DNA of 64,000 nucleotides from Unio delphinus (GCA_029339505.1 JAQISU010000210.1:12987501-13051500), one strand, 5' to 3'; shown: positions 50,102 through 61,676, counted from the stretch's first letter. Numbers and translations are program-made. Notes: generated by a model from the letters alone, not told the origin.

Positions 50102-50144
50102 ATGATTTTTTGCGCTATGTTACCGATTTTTATCTTACTACAAG
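50102..50144 (+). CDS. CYYR1-like copy 3, candidate first exon 1c (signal peptide)
   Basis: ATG at 50102, peptide MIFCAMLPIFILLQ plus one base, donor GTAGGT at 50145. It is the closest of the three to the copy 2 signal peptide (MIVCAMLPILILLQ) and the nearest to exon 2 (about 1.5 kb away), so it is the best candidate for the main first exon. Joined to exons 2-4 it gives a 161-aa protein: signal 1-14, ectodomain 15-73, membrane helix 74-95, cytoplasmic tail with PPPPY at 150-154. Confidence 0.75.
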
Positions 50145-50304
50145 GTAGGTAATTTAAAATAGTAATATTATATTCTCTCCCTCTTTATAGTCCATAATGT
50201 TCAAAAACGAGACACATTGGAGTATCCAAAATATTTACGAAACGGTCTAATATGTTTATATTAATTGACATTACAGAAAAAAAACATCATATGCATCTTT
50301 TAAG

Positions 50305-51244
50305 ACACATTACCCAAACTGACCTTAACGGCAACTATTAAGAGAAGGGCGCCAATTAGACTGAAATGCCATGCTTTGTACCAAAGTCTTAATAAGTGGA
50401 TGACTGACATAAGAAATTCTCTAATTGGAGGCAAAAGTCATAGCTTCATGTGATACTTATTTGGAAGATATCACCTTGTTCATATGATGAAAGATCTTAA
50501 TATAAATATGGCTTGAAGTTTTAGTTACTCAACTAAAATTAATTGTATAAAAAAGTGGTTTAGAATATACAGTACCTATTAACAAAATTTTCGTTTTCTT
50601 TTCAAATTTGAAAAGGTTTGCTACTTAATTTTGAGTAATTCATAAACATGTTTTGATATACTTCAGGTACTAATGACTTGTTCCCGATTCTACCGTAATT
50701 ATAGGTATTAAACTATAATAATAACCAGTTCTGAGAATATTTTTACTTTATAATAACATAAAGAATTGCTCTCTAGGAAATCTCAATGTTAATTAATGTT
50801 AATGTTAATTAATCTCAATGTTAATTAATCTCAATGTTAATTAATCTCAATGTTAATTAATGTTTCCCACAATGACGTAAGTACAGATATACTTCTTTTA
50901 CTTCAAACTGAGGAGAGGGTACTAACGTGATATGTATGATAAAGTAACTTTGAATTTTAGTTGTGTGGAATATTTTATCCTGCGTGCACTACCTACCTTG
51001 CAATTCTTCTACACCTCTCTCCATCTGTAACAAATAACTTCTTTTTTTAGCATTTTGAATTGTCACATCTTCTCATTCTAAATTGTCTCTCGTCTTTCCT
51101 GACTCACTCGTTCCTTTCAACGCAATTGCTTTTCCTTTTCTACATTTATACATTCATGCACACACATACACATACATACATACATACATACATGCATGCA
51201 TACATACATACATACATACATACATACATACATACATACATACA

Positions 51245-51294
<50 letters not shown>

Positions 51295-51530
51295 GGTTTC
51301 GCTACTTATATTTTTATATGAACATCATCGCTACCTTGTGAGATGAACAGCAAATGTATAATGTCATTTGTTGATCTTGATTGATATAATTGCAAACATG
51401 TTGCTCACATTAAGTCGGAACGGAAGCCAGTCGTTTTGCTATTTCAGTGTAATTTATGTTACGTCCACAAATTCAGTTATATATTAAATATTGAATCTTC
51501 ACCAACTTGTTGTGATATATATATATATAT
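50305..51530 (+). repeat. Partial 2.4-kb unit D
   Basis: Follows the unit pattern to the CA/ACAT/AT microsatellite at 51159-51294. It then skips about 250 bases and resumes at ACCTTGTGAGATGAACAGCA (51332) as far as the AT run near 51515. It lacks the promoter-like block and first exon and leads into exon 2 instead. Confidence 0.8.
51159..51294. repeat. (CA)(ACAT)n(AT)n microsatellite, unit D
   Basis: ACAT array with two GCAT variants, ending in a short AT run. Confidence 0.95.
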
Positions 51531-51605
51531 ATATATACAGAGATAGAGACAGAGAGAGAAAGAGAAAGAAGAAAAAGTGTCACGATATTAATATTTATAT
51601 TTCAG

Positions 51606-51732
51606 CCGTGCATGTGTTAGCTGGGGAATACTGTCCGTACGATTACTCGACTTCATATTACTACCCAACAAGATACTGTACTTATGGATGTTGCGGCAGT
51701 AAATACAGCGATTACAGTGACGTGTGTTGTTC
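51606..51732 (+). CDS. CYYR1-like copy 3, exon 2 (six-Cys Tyr-rich ectodomain)
   Basis: Acceptor ATTTCAG ending 51605; donor GTAAGT at 51733. 127 nt, phases 1 and 2. Encodes residues 15-56, beginning AVHVLAGEYCPYD. Cysteines at 24, 39, 43, 44, 55 and 56 align one-to-one with copy 2. Tyr is abundant (23, 26, 28, 32-34, 38, 41, 48, 51). The AGEYC opening, YYY run, YGCC and VCCS end are the shared signature. Substitutions against copy 2 are concentrated between the cysteines. Confidence 0.86.
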
Positions 51733-51744
51733 GTAAGTTATATA

Positions 51745-51884
51745 CATGTACGGATGTCTACCTACCTGCCTACCTACCTACCTACCTACATTCATACATA
51801 CATACATACATACATACATACATACATACATACATACATACATACATACATACATACATACATACATACATACATACATACATA
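51745..51884. repeat. (CTAC)n-(ACAT)n microsatellite
   Basis: In intron 2 of copy 3, a few bases past the donor, as in copy 2. Confidence 0.95.
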
Positions 51885-52223
51885 GCATAAGTTCATACAT
51901 ACATACTTTCACTTTGTCATTGAGTTCTGTGGTTATTTTTGGTTGATAGAAGCTACTTATCCCATTGTAGTGAAAAAGATATTTACTCAATGGTTACATT
52001 ATCGACAGACATTTTCTTTGTATCGTTGAATTTGCACTGTAATCAGCGGAACAAATATGTTTGGTTAGCTTCGTATCATCCTGAAAACATGACCCGCTGA
52101 TTCAAAAAGAGGGACCGGCGGAGCGAAACATTGTAGACGAAGGCATACTAATATATCTCGATAGTTGGGACCTTTTATCTAACTGTGAAATTAATCCTTG
52201 TAAGTATGTCTATTTTTCCACAG

Positions 52224-52426
52224 GAACAGTTACAGTTACACAAGTTACAGCAGTTCTCGCTCAGAAGTTCCGGTCGGAATCATTGTTGGGTCTGTTATTG
52301 GGGGTGTGGCTGGGCTTTCAATCCTGATTGGAATCATCAAATGCTGTTGTGTTGCCATAAACAATTCAAGCAGACGGACTGGGACCGTTATACAACCTGC
52401 TAATACTGCTATGCAAACATGTGTCG
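52224..52426 (+). CDS. CYYR1-like copy 3, exon 3 (membrane helix)
   Basis: Acceptor CCACAG ending 52223; donor GTAAGT at 52427. 203 nt, phases 2 and 1. Encodes SNSYSYTSYSSS, a helix at residues 74-95 (GIIVGSVIGGVAGLSILIGI core) and KCCCVAINNSS, ending AMQTCV. The helix keeps the GSVxGG-GLSIL pattern of copy 2 while its other residues vary conservatively. The CCC after the helix is conserved and may be lipid-modified. Confidence 0.86.
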
Positions 52427-53376
52427 GTAAGTAATTGAATATTGGGGCAAATACAAGTATAATGCAAACTTAGACTAAACTATATGTAATTCAAATAGCA
52501 TACACAACATCAATATACTGTACTGAAGAAACAATAATAACAATAAAAAAGGGCCGTGTTTTCTCAAAATTAAATTGACTCTAACGATGAGTTATTTCTG
52601 TGTTTATCGTGGTTTGAGATGTAAAATTGTCGAATCGCACAGCAGATAACGTTAAGAAGATTAGCAATATAGAAGTCATGTGAATTGAAATTAACAGTTT
52701 ATATCATGGGATTATTAGTAAAAAGTAATGTTAAACTCATATAATTGGAATTATAGTATTTACTATTCATTTTGTAATATGTTTTTAGAAACCTTCTTAC
52801 TCATCAGGTTCAGAGCCTGCTGAAATCCATTTTGTATTTATTAACAGTTTAGGTTACCTACACGAGATATTTGCTAATAAAATGAAAGCTTTTCGCAAAT
52901 GATTATATTAATAGAGGTCATAAATTTAATACATTTCGGTTATCGGTTACGATTCGATTGTAGCGGATGTCTCTAATATCCCACGTCGGAAATATCAAGT
53001 TCGGTGTCTTACATTGTAAGACTATGAATCCAGTTCTTATAATATTAGTTTTTGAACGCCTCCTCTCAATTTGTTTCTAAATTTTAAATTATTAAGAGCC
53101 ACTTATCTCTAAGAGAAATGGCTGCAATGGTTAATGTCAATTGAGCAGCAACGCTTATAATTTACGCATGCATCGTGTAGAATGTCTTTTTTTAAATGTT
53201 AGTACGATTTGAATACAGACGGAATGTTCATTGTGTCTGTATGAGCTTGGGTGTGTGAAACTTATAGTTTAAGTTCCGTCGAAATGAAAGTTGATAAATT
53301 TCTAATTTTGAAATTCTATCCCGACATTATGTTGATATTATATTACAGCCAAACATATTCATTTTAATCATTTCAG
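52427..53376 (+). other. Intron 3 of CYYR1-like copy 3 (short form)
   Basis: About 950 bases, against 4.8 kb in copy 2. The start matches positions 1-560 of the window and the end matches 3770-4079. The satellite, CT run and middle portion are missing, so this copy has a deletion or never had the insertions. Confidence 0.7.
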
Positions 53377-53489
53377 TGAATACCACGGCATTATCCCAGG
53401 GACAGTCTATCACCCCTGTCCAGCAAGGAGCAGCTTATCCCAGTGCTGGTCCCCCACCTCCATATGTCCAGGTTCATAATGTGTCTTAG
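53377..53489 (+). CDS. CYYR1-like copy 3, exon 4 (PPPPY tail)
   Basis: Acceptor TTTCAG ending 53376, phase 1, stop TAG at 53487-53489. Encodes residues 125-161: VNTTALSQGQSITPVQQGAA, then YPSAG, PPPPY (150-154) and VQVHNVS. The PPxY motif would recruit WW-domain proteins. 113 nt, the same length as in copy 1. Confidence 0.86.
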
Positions 53490-53603
53490 AAAACGACTGA
53501 TCTGGCCTGTCTTCCACCGCAAGAAGTGAAACATTAACAGCTGCTTTCTTTATTTGAATTATGTTATGACAGTCGGATGTCCAACCTGTTACAGTTGGAT
53601 AGC

Positions 53604-53606
<3 letters not shown>

Positions 53607-53690
<84 letters not shown>
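53607..53690. repeat. (GT)n(GA)n microsatellite
   Basis: In the presumed 3' UTR of copy 3, at the site of the GA runs of copies 1 and 2. Confidence 0.95.
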
Positions 53691-53692
<2 letters not shown>

Positions 53693-54059
53693 GAGACAGT
53701 GATTGACCAATATTGTAAAAACATCATTTGTTTAGTCATATGTATTTAGTTTAATATATATTTATATTCAATTGGTATTATCAAATTCCTAATGTAATTA
53801 ATGTGCCAACAAACACCTCTGAACATAATACCACCCATTTCACCTTATAAGCTAGACAAATGCATTACAGACATATATGCATATGATTTAAGGATTGAAA
53901 ATATATTCGTGTTTGAGTTTTAACTTTAGATACATATCAGTTGGATTCAATCTTAAGCGTCCCGCAAGACTTCAGAAAATTATACGCCAGGTCTGTCATA
54001 TCCAACTAATGTTCTTTTACAAGAGTCATGTTTATTCTACAGTGTTTGATCTTCAATAA

Positions 54060-55740
<1,681 letters not shown>

Positions 55741-55877
55741 AGCAGCAGGAAGGGTGAACAGACCATAGTTCTCAAGCAAAATAAGCCTTCTACGGAAACC
55801 GAAATTATTTCACAAAAAATGCTGCTAGAATGGTTAATTCGTGAATCTAATTCTTCCTAGTAGGGGTAATGGATTTT

Positions 55878-56015
55878 AGAAATCGTTAATTTGATAATCC
55901 AAGGCTTCCTCGTGGTAAACAAAATATACCCAGCGTCATTGGTTTTGCCATTGAAATCGTTAATTTGACAATCCAAGGTTTCCTCGTGGCTGCCCAGTGT
56001 CGTTGGTGTTGCCCA
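55878..56015. repeat. Two imperfect ~70-base direct repeats
   Basis: AAATCGTTAATTTGATAATCC (55879) and the near-identical phrase at 55953 both run on to CCTCGTGG; CAGCGTCATTGGT and CAGTGTCGTTGGT follow. They lie just past the helicase end. Confidence 0.7.
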
Positions 56016-56069
56016 TGGGTTAACTGAATATTTTGCGAGATTCATGTAAATGATTTCAACTAAATATTG

Positions 56070-56548
56070 TATCAAGTGTTTTTACCACGTGTTTTTCAAC
56101 CAATTATGTGGGGTACACCGACAAATGGATCTGGTTGGCCAGGATCGCCGCACATGACAATTTTAGCATTTTTCAATAACAACCAATCAAGAAATTTGTT
56201 TAATACATACAACGACACCGTGCATATCTCATCCAAAATAATAATTTCAGGAATAAATTTCTCACCCATTCAATCGGGAGTCCATTCGTCGCCTTTCCAT
56301 CGAAAAAAGCTGTGATGAGTACAGCTATTTACCCCTCGTTGTTTCATTTCTCTGGCAAGTCTATGTGTTGGTGTTAACACAATCAAATTAATGTGTGAAC
56401 ATCCACAGGATTTTCTATGAAATAATTCAATCGCACGAGTCGTCTTTCCTGATCCACCACAGCCGCTTAAATAAACTGTTTTGTATCTACATATTGGATC
56501 AGAACGCGGTGGTGCATTAGATAATTCTGATATTTGATCATTTTTCAA
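56070..56548 (-). pseudogene. SF1-type helicase domain, C-terminal part of polymerase-helicase
   Basis: Minus strand. Walker A is VYLSGCGGSGKTT near 56475-56440, followed by LIVLTPTHRLAREM (motif Ia-like) and the SFFRW region. An in-frame TGA near 56268 interrupts the frame. Beyond it the same frame continues with IIILDE (Walker B) and CGDPGQPDPF (motif III with the Gln contact) to about 56100. This order fits PIF1/RecD-like SF1 helicases used in virus or element replication. It is one frame off from the polymerase-like part, the shift falling at a short A run near 56550. Later helicase motifs (V, VI) are not seen, so it is truncated. Confidence 0.65.
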
Positions 56549-57432
56549 ATATTTTTCTTTAATCGTAACATCTGCTGATTTGCAATACTCATGTAGCGTC
56601 TCTTTTTAATTCTCCAACACCCCCAAGGTTCATCCCGATCTGTGAATTTAGCCACTGCGCCGCTATGTTTCGCGTGTATATAAAATGAATCAGTGGCTAC
56701 TCTAACTGCGGTGTCAGGAAATCTATTTATCATCGAAAATAAATTAATAGAAGTATAAGCTAACATAGACGCCCTCAGATGTGTACACTGAACACTGTGT
56801 CCATCGCAGTAAGTAATAATTGTACCCAATTTAGTTCCATCGAATAAGAAAGTATCTTTACGATTTACAAATTTACCTTTATTCGTTACATCAGCGATTA
56901 TAAAATCGTATTCGACGCTGTCTATGATCAACCGCGAGGAATATCTTGTATTGTAGTATTTACCACCTTCGATGAATTTATCAATTATTCTTCTACCACG
57001 ATCTTTTCCTTGTCTATTTTCACTTTCAAATAGCTGTTTGAACCATTTCATGATTTCTTCTTCGTCGATATTAGGAAATCGTTTTCTATTTTCGTTGATT
57101 ATACTATCTAGATTTGGTTGTAGTAACCAGACTTCAGTCTGAGCTCGATAACATATAATTGCTTCACTGACAATTAACGATATCAGCATACCGCAATCAA
57201 TCATATATCGTAACAGCACTATTGACATCCAATGCTTTTCAGACATATGTCTACCAAGCCAAACATAACTACACGGATGAAACCCTGTAGCTAATTCAAA
57301 TGATACCATACGAGCGAATCCAGTTAAATCAAAATCGGGTAGTGGCCCATTAATCGCAACGCGAGTCATCTCATGTGTGGGATGTCCGAATGGTTTGAAG
57401 TATTCACCGGCAAATCCATAGGGGGCGCTCAT
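56545..57432 (-). CDS. Family-B DNA polymerase-like region, truncated at N-terminus
   Basis: A 295-codon minus-strand frame. Near residues 228-260 it reads HLRASMLAYTSINLFSMI and then VRVATDSFYIHA, resembling polymerase motifs B (helix before the palm) and C (DTDS). The first acidic residue of motif C is Ala here (ATDS). Upstream is SIVLLRYMIDCGMLISLIVS and TEVWLL. I recall similar polymerase regions fused to SF1 helicases in uncharacterised proteins of fungi and molluscs. The exonuclease half is absent and a stop lies just upstream of Met 57432. Probable role: element replication. Truncation and the altered site argue that it is inactive. Confidence 0.55.
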   Translation of the reverse strand: MSAPYGFAGEYFKPFGHPTHEMTRVAINGPLPDFDLTGFARMVSFELATGFHPCSYVWLGRHMSEKHWMSIVLLRYMIDCGMLISLIVSEAIICYRAQTEVWLLQPNLDSIINENRKRFPNIDEEEIMKWFKQLFESENRQGKDRGRRIIDKFIEGGKYYNTRYSSRLIIDSVEYDFIIADVTNKGKFVNRKDTFLFDGTKLGTIITYCDGHSVQCTHLRASMLAYTSINLFSMINRFPDTAVRVATDSFYIHAKHSGAVAKFTDRDEPWGCWRIKKRRYMSIANQQMLRLKKNI

Positions 57433-57439
57433 CGGTTAG

Positions 57440-58470
57440 TATGTACTTTTCAGATAGTGACGTATGTGAGGTGAAGTTGTTTGCATTTCTAACATGCACA
57501 ATGGAGATAATGTTGGCATATCTCAATGCTAATTTGATGTAATGTGTCTGATATTTCTTTGGAAACTGCACTTGTGGAAATAGTACATGATATAAGCACA
57601 TGGTATAACAAAATGGATGCTCCCTTGTGCTTGAAAAATTAGCCAGAATTAATCAAAAGTACACTAATTTTAGCAGTTATTAAACTAGGGAAAACGAATT
57701 TTACTGAAGTAGGCAATAGCAGCTTCTGAAAGTGCAATGAACAAATTACAAAACATCTGAAAAGTAAAAAAAAGTTATCGGACCATTTTTCTACAATTTA
57801 CCTATGAATTCCAGGAAGTGAAAATGACCATGCGGAGCTAGCAGTTTGTTTACATGATCACATCTTAAGTTAGCCCAAGCTGTATACTCTAGAACCTAAA
57901 GTACACCCATCAATCATACATCAAAATAAAGGGAATTGAAAGAAGTTATTCTCCCAACACCTAAGATATACAAAGTCTTTATTATATTGCCAGTATAACC
58001 AGTCAAGAAAACCCAGAAAATTATTTTTCTTTAAAATTCTAACCCTATGCAAAGTACGAAACTGTAGAGCGCCACCATACCCGAGAAAACTCCCGGGATA
58101 ACACGCGGCCATATCAACGGAAATAATATTCTCGCGGGTATATTATGTATTCCATAATCCTCCATGGCCATATCCTTTACAGCTTGATTTAACATCTGAT
58201 AAAAATTCCTTTAGTGTTGGTTTCCATGAGTTTGTTTTCTCGCAAAATGAGCTGCAAGCGACGGAATTGTAAAGCAGTTTGTTAGTAATTGTTCGTCGTC
58301 GAAACTCTTCGAGGAAATACTCTTCGAAACCTCATTAGCGATTTTTTTCATTGCGTGTTGGAGGGTTTCATTGCGGTATAATTCTCCGTTGGGTCTTACA
58401 AAATGATCGAATTTACACTCGGATTTTTCAAAACTATATAATAACTACACTGATACAGGATCGTTTTGCT
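57440..58470. other. Stretch between polymerase and IFPRDRTVRY gene, nothing recognised
   Basis: About 1 kb with only short random ORFs (65 and 63 codons, minus strand). It may be a later insertion that cut the polymerase N-terminus; no repeat ends were found. Confidence 0.35.
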
Positions 58471-58479
58471 CAACTTTGA

Positions 58480-59430
58480 ATAAAATCAAATAATTTCTCC
58501 TCTGTGGAAAATTCTGGAGAGAACTCCTCGGGGATATATCTTACGGTTCTATCCCGTGGGAATATTATTACCGCGGGTGTCCACGCGTGTTTGTTATGAT
58601 CAATAATTTCAATAGAGGCTCCTCTTGATTTTTATCTCGCTTCATATAATACCTCTCCGGTGAGTGCTTTTACCGATATTGGACATTTTAATATTCGTTC
58701 TAGTTTTGAAACATCTTTAATTGCTGCTCCACGCTCTCTTACAGTTAATCCAGATTCGGTTATTTTTATACGTCGAAAATCAGTCAATTTAATTCCCCGG
58801 GATGCATTCGTGAAGTGTTCTATTATTCGTTCCGCTACACAATTCAACGTTGACGTTGAATCACGAAGTGATTCCGATGATTTTTTCATCGGAGCTAGTT
58901 TTTCAATATCGGGTTTATCATTTATCGGATATAGCCCATAAACAGCTGCTGTTATAGATAAGATTTTTCATAGAATGGTTTGTCAAGTCCGACCAATAAC
59001 CCTGGTTTGGAATCTCGACTCACAATAACAGTTTTGTTATCTTTCAAAATTGGTTCTAGTTTATCTTCGATGATCCAAATATCCGTTTCTTCGATGTATC
59101 TAACAAATTTTATTCTAAAAAATTACTTTTATCGTCCAATATGTAAAATTAACATTGGCGCTCTTTCATCGTTCATGGTATCATCGATCGTGGGCACATT
59201 GACATCCTTGTCGATAATTCTGAATGTCGAACAACAGTGAGATGCTCCATTGCGGTAAAATTCATTAAAACACTCACGAATTTTACCTTTCACTGCTCGG
59301 TTTTATATCAGTGTTTTTGATACATCTGAAATTCTGCCTATGTTAAATATAGTCTTTTTCCAAGGATTAATTTTCGATAATCTTTCGAATTCATAGTAAT
59401 TATGGAAATTTTCTTCTATGTATATAATTA
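58480..59430 (-). pseudogene. Element gene with IFPRDRTVRY motif, block 3 (broken)
   Basis: Minus-strand reading of roughly 310 residues. It starts near 59430 (YYEFERLSKINPWKKTIFNI), continues IRECFNEFYRNGASHCCSTF and FVRYIEETDIWIIEDKLEPI, changes frame near 58945, then has an open part (58889-58632) with TNASRGIKLTDFRRIKITES and LERILKCPISVKALTGEVLY. A stop follows, then IIDHNKHAWTPAVIIFPRDR and TVRYIPEEFSPEFS. There are at least three stops and one shift. Blocks 1 and 2 carry the same gene, which defines it as a family member. Function unknown. Confidence 0.55.
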
Positions 59431-59457
59431 TGACAAATATTTAAATAAATATTATAT

Positions 59458-59823
59458 ATGTCTCTTTACAGCTGTGATTGGTTACCTATCGTTAAATTAG
59501 CTCGAAGTGGAAAATTATGTAGAAACAAATATTGCTTCACCCACATGCAAAGTATTTGACGAGGAAGTCTTGGTTCACAACCTTGTAACCAATTTGGCAT
59601 AGGTGTTCGAGGAAAATCTCAATTATGTTCTCGCTGTGGTGGGAAAAACTATCAAGAGCTTAAACGATATTATGACACACATACACATATTAATCACCGT
59701 GTGATGGTTATAAAATCTCCGCAGGACTACGTAGATAGAAAAAAAAATAACATCCAAATTAAACAAATAAAATCTCATATAAAAAATGAACGAGGAATAC
59801 GTTTCACATCCGATTTAAGTTAA
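59458..59823 (+). pseudogene. Small Cys/His-rich protein with one internal stop
   Basis: Frame from ATG 59458 (MSLYSCDWLPIVKLARSGKL) to TAA 59821-59823, 121 residues, with one TGA at 59557-59559. Cysteines occur as CDW, CRNKYC, SQPCNQF and CSRCGG, with later His in YYDTHTHINH. This layout suggests zinc binding, possibly a nucleic-acid-binding finger. The C-terminal third is basic. Not recognised. With only one nonsense codon it is either recently broken or misread. Confidence 0.5.
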
Positions 59824-59846
59824 CTTGGGAGTAAAAACCGAACACC

Positions 59847-59954
59847 GAGACCTGTGACGGCGTTTTACGACAACATCATTAAAGACTTTCCGTCGTTGTA
59901 TTCAGCTGCGTTATACTTCGGTGTCCACATAGAATCTGTGAGACATGCCGCCGA
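59847..59954 (+). repeat. Direct repeat R1, left copy (NUMOD-like coding remnant)
   Basis: 108 bases nearly identical to 60417-60528; the right copy has a 4-base CTTA-type insertion. One frame reads VTAFYDNIIKDFPSLYSAAL then YFGVHIESVRHAAD, which resembles the helix-turn-helix modules (NUMOD) that follow HNH nuclease domains. Confidence 0.7.
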
Positions 59955-60136
59955 TGTCTATGGGTCTTTGTTTTCCTCGTGGTGAAATAATCGCTGTTTC
60001 GTCTTCGAATGATAAATATTTTGCGCGTGACGGCATGGGTATATAATGCTCGCATATATTTTTCAACGTGGTAATTATGGTAAATAATTTCTACGAGTAA
60101 TTATACCACTGGTAATTATATCGGTAATTTTGAGTG
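59955..60136 (+). repeat. Direct repeat R2, left copy
   Basis: 182 bases nearly identical to 62161-62342, beginning TGTCTATGGGTCTTTG and ending in GGTAATTATAT and AATTTTGAGTG. The end part is one arm of the inverted repeat at 62276-62462. Confidence 0.9.
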
Positions 60137-60157
60137 TAAAATCCGAAGCATCTCGAA

Positions 60158-60437
60158 ATGGAACTGTCAGATATCGACGAAGAAGGGTTCCTCTTCGTTG
60201 TATTAATAATAAAGAATTACAGTTATGGTCGGACAACAAAAAAAAAGAACTTATCTCGCTCATAGATTTATCACTGAAATTTACACTAGGGTCATCAACG
60301 ACGGTTTTGTTGTCGACCATATCAACGTGGATAAATTAGATAATCGCGTTGATAATTTACGGATTGTTACTCCTAGTGGAAATTGTTATAATAAAAATCC
60401 CCTTGGGGTAAAAATCGAGACCTATGACGCCGTTTAA
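60158..60437 (+). CDS. HNH endonuclease, frameshifted in an A9 run
   Basis: A start at 60158 (MELSDIDEEGFLF) leads into SYGRTTKKK. At the A9 run 60238-60246 the frame must change to enter the open part 60225-60437, which reads RTYLAHRFITEIYTRV and then VVDHINVDKLDNRVDNLRIV, followed by NCYNK. H and N of the DH-N-N signature (VDHIN..K.DNR..NLR) are intact. This family nicks or cuts DNA and is typical of homing endonucleases in phages and large DNA viruses. A helix-turn-helix-like remnant follows in another frame (60417-60528). The frameshift may be real or a base-count error. Confidence 0.7.
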
Positions 60438-60528
60438 CGACAACATCATTAAAGACTTTCCGTCGTTGTATTCAGCTGCGTTATACTTACTTCGGTGTCC
60501 ACATAGAATCTGTGAGACATACCGCCGA
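60417..60528 (+). repeat. Direct repeat R1, right copy
   Basis: See the left copy at 59847-59954. It directly follows the HNH core, the natural place for the DNA-binding tail of such nucleases. Confidence 0.75.
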
Positions 60529-60637
60529 CGGCGTTATTTCAAAAAAGTTCAATTATAAAGTCTCATTCGCGTGGTTGTAATGTTTTACTTATCAAAATAT
60601 ATAATTTAGACAACATATAATTTTTTATATTTATATA

Positions 60638-61072
60638 ATGACTGATTCGACGACGACCCCCGACGACGAAGAAAATTTCACTAATGGAAAATTCGATGAA
60701 GAAGATTTTGACATCCGTTACGAGGAATGGTGCCAAAATCAAGAATGGGGTTGGAGAAAATCTATTTTTAGGTGTTATATAGATAATGATGAATTTATGA
60801 TTAAATTGTACTGTTGCCGTGACAATATAACAATTCGTGTGTGGGAAGAACTTATTAACATCGAAGAATTTAAAAGGTATCTATTGTCTAATATTCAAGA
60901 AAATGATCACACATTGAGAGAATTAAGCAAATCTATAACCGTCCCTGAAGGAGTTTCTATTTTCGGTCGAAATTTAAGAACACTCATGAATATACAAGTA
61001 CGGGTAAACTTTTGTGAGGATCCTATATTTGGAAGAAAACAGAATGGAACATTTTACTTTATTCCGAATTAA
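60638..61072 (+). CDS. Unrecognised acidic protein (144 aa), intact
   Basis: Starts MTDSTTTPDDEENFTNGKFD and ends NGTFYFIPN with TAA at 61070-61072. The N-terminal 35 residues are strongly acidic. A mixed domain follows, with Trp/Cys (EWCQNQEWGWRKSIFRCY), an alternating strand-like part (DEFMIKLYCCRDNITIRVWE) and a helical part. It is an uninterrupted frame with normal protein composition in a region where most others are broken. The AT microsatellite at 61083 lies just downstream and the next ORF follows on the same strand. No family recognised. Confidence 0.6.
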   Translation: MTDSTTTPDDEENFTNGKFDEEDFDIRYEEWCQNQEWGWRKSIFRCYIDNDEFMIKLYCCRDNITIRVWEELINIEEFKRYLLSNIQENDHTLRELSKSITVPEGVSIFGRNLRTLMNIQVRVNFCEDPIFGRKQNGTFYFIPN

Positions 61073-61080
61073 ATTAAAAA

Positions 61081-61082
<2 letters not shown>

Positions 61083-61129
<47 letters not shown>
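61083..61129. repeat. (AT)n microsatellite
   Basis: Pure AT run between two intact + strand ORFs; it may overlap the promoter of the second. Confidence 0.95.
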
Positions 61130-61133
<4 letters not shown>

Positions 61134-61138
61134 CAATC

Positions 61139-61483
61139 ATGAACGACGAAATCATCGAAGTAATAAAATCCGATCTCAACCGTGTGCAACATCTCCACGA
61201 CGATAGAACATTTATCAGTGTTTGGTTTGACCGTGAGTATCAGAAAATAGTCTCCGCGAGACAATTAGGTTTTCCAACATACCGCTCGGAATATCGTATT
61301 TGTAAAATTCTTTTACGAGCACGTGATTGTATCATCGCGGTAGCATCAAACCCTGAGTTTGTTGCTATATCAATCACACTGAGAAAAGTTTTAAAATCTA
61401 TCGTTGACAGATTTAAACAACAACAAATCACCGATGCCGCGAATGAATACGATAACAAGTATGTGCTACCGATGGAAAAATGA
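61139..61483 (+). CDS. Unrecognised helical protein (114 aa), intact
   Basis: Starts MNDEIIEVIKSDLNRVQHLH and ends YVLPMEK with TGA at 61481-61483. It looks mostly alpha-helical and soluble, with no Cys pairs or membrane segment. Motif-like parts are SVWFDREYQKIVSARQLGFP and ITLRKVLKSIVDRFKQQQIT. Same strand as the 144-aa ORF, 66 bases downstream of it across the AT run. No family recognised. Confidence 0.55.
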   Translation: MNDEIIEVIKSDLNRVQHLHDDRTFISVWFDREYQKIVSARQLGFPTYRSEYRICKILLRARDCIIAVASNPEFVAISITLRKVLKSIVDRFKQQQITDAANEYDNKYVLPMEK

Positions 61484-61676
61484 AAGGCGTTTCCATTGGA
61501 AAATTCGTAGGTGAAAATCCTGAAAGGATTTTCCATTTTCAGAGAATAATTTATAAACATCATTCATTAACTCATCGATGTCTGGCGTCGGTGGAATCAC
61601 CTCGTGATTCAACGATGGATTTTCCATTGGAATATTCCTTCGTAATTCACATGTCATCGTTGTAACGTTGCTTTAA
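61484..61676. other. GGAAAATTC/GGATTTTCC-rich spacer
   Basis: Contains TTTCCATTGGAAAATTCG and CCTGAAAGGATTTTCC, short near-palindromes that recur at 62500 and 63650. Small ORFs on both strands here share these palindromes and are not called. Confidence 0.4.

Larger units (their letters stand above)
47900..50304 (+). repeat. 2.4-kb tandem unit C (carries first exon 1c)
   Basis: Same block order as units A and B. The first microsatellite is CA plus ACAT only (48773-48870); AT runs follow at 49290-49365 and 49611-49710. Confidence 0.85.

Noticed and set aside
58660..59240. + strand ORFs of 93 and 86 codons
   Set aside because: Antisense of the IFPRDRTVRY gene, whose minus-strand reading is supported by paralogues at 13.3 and 36.6 kb.
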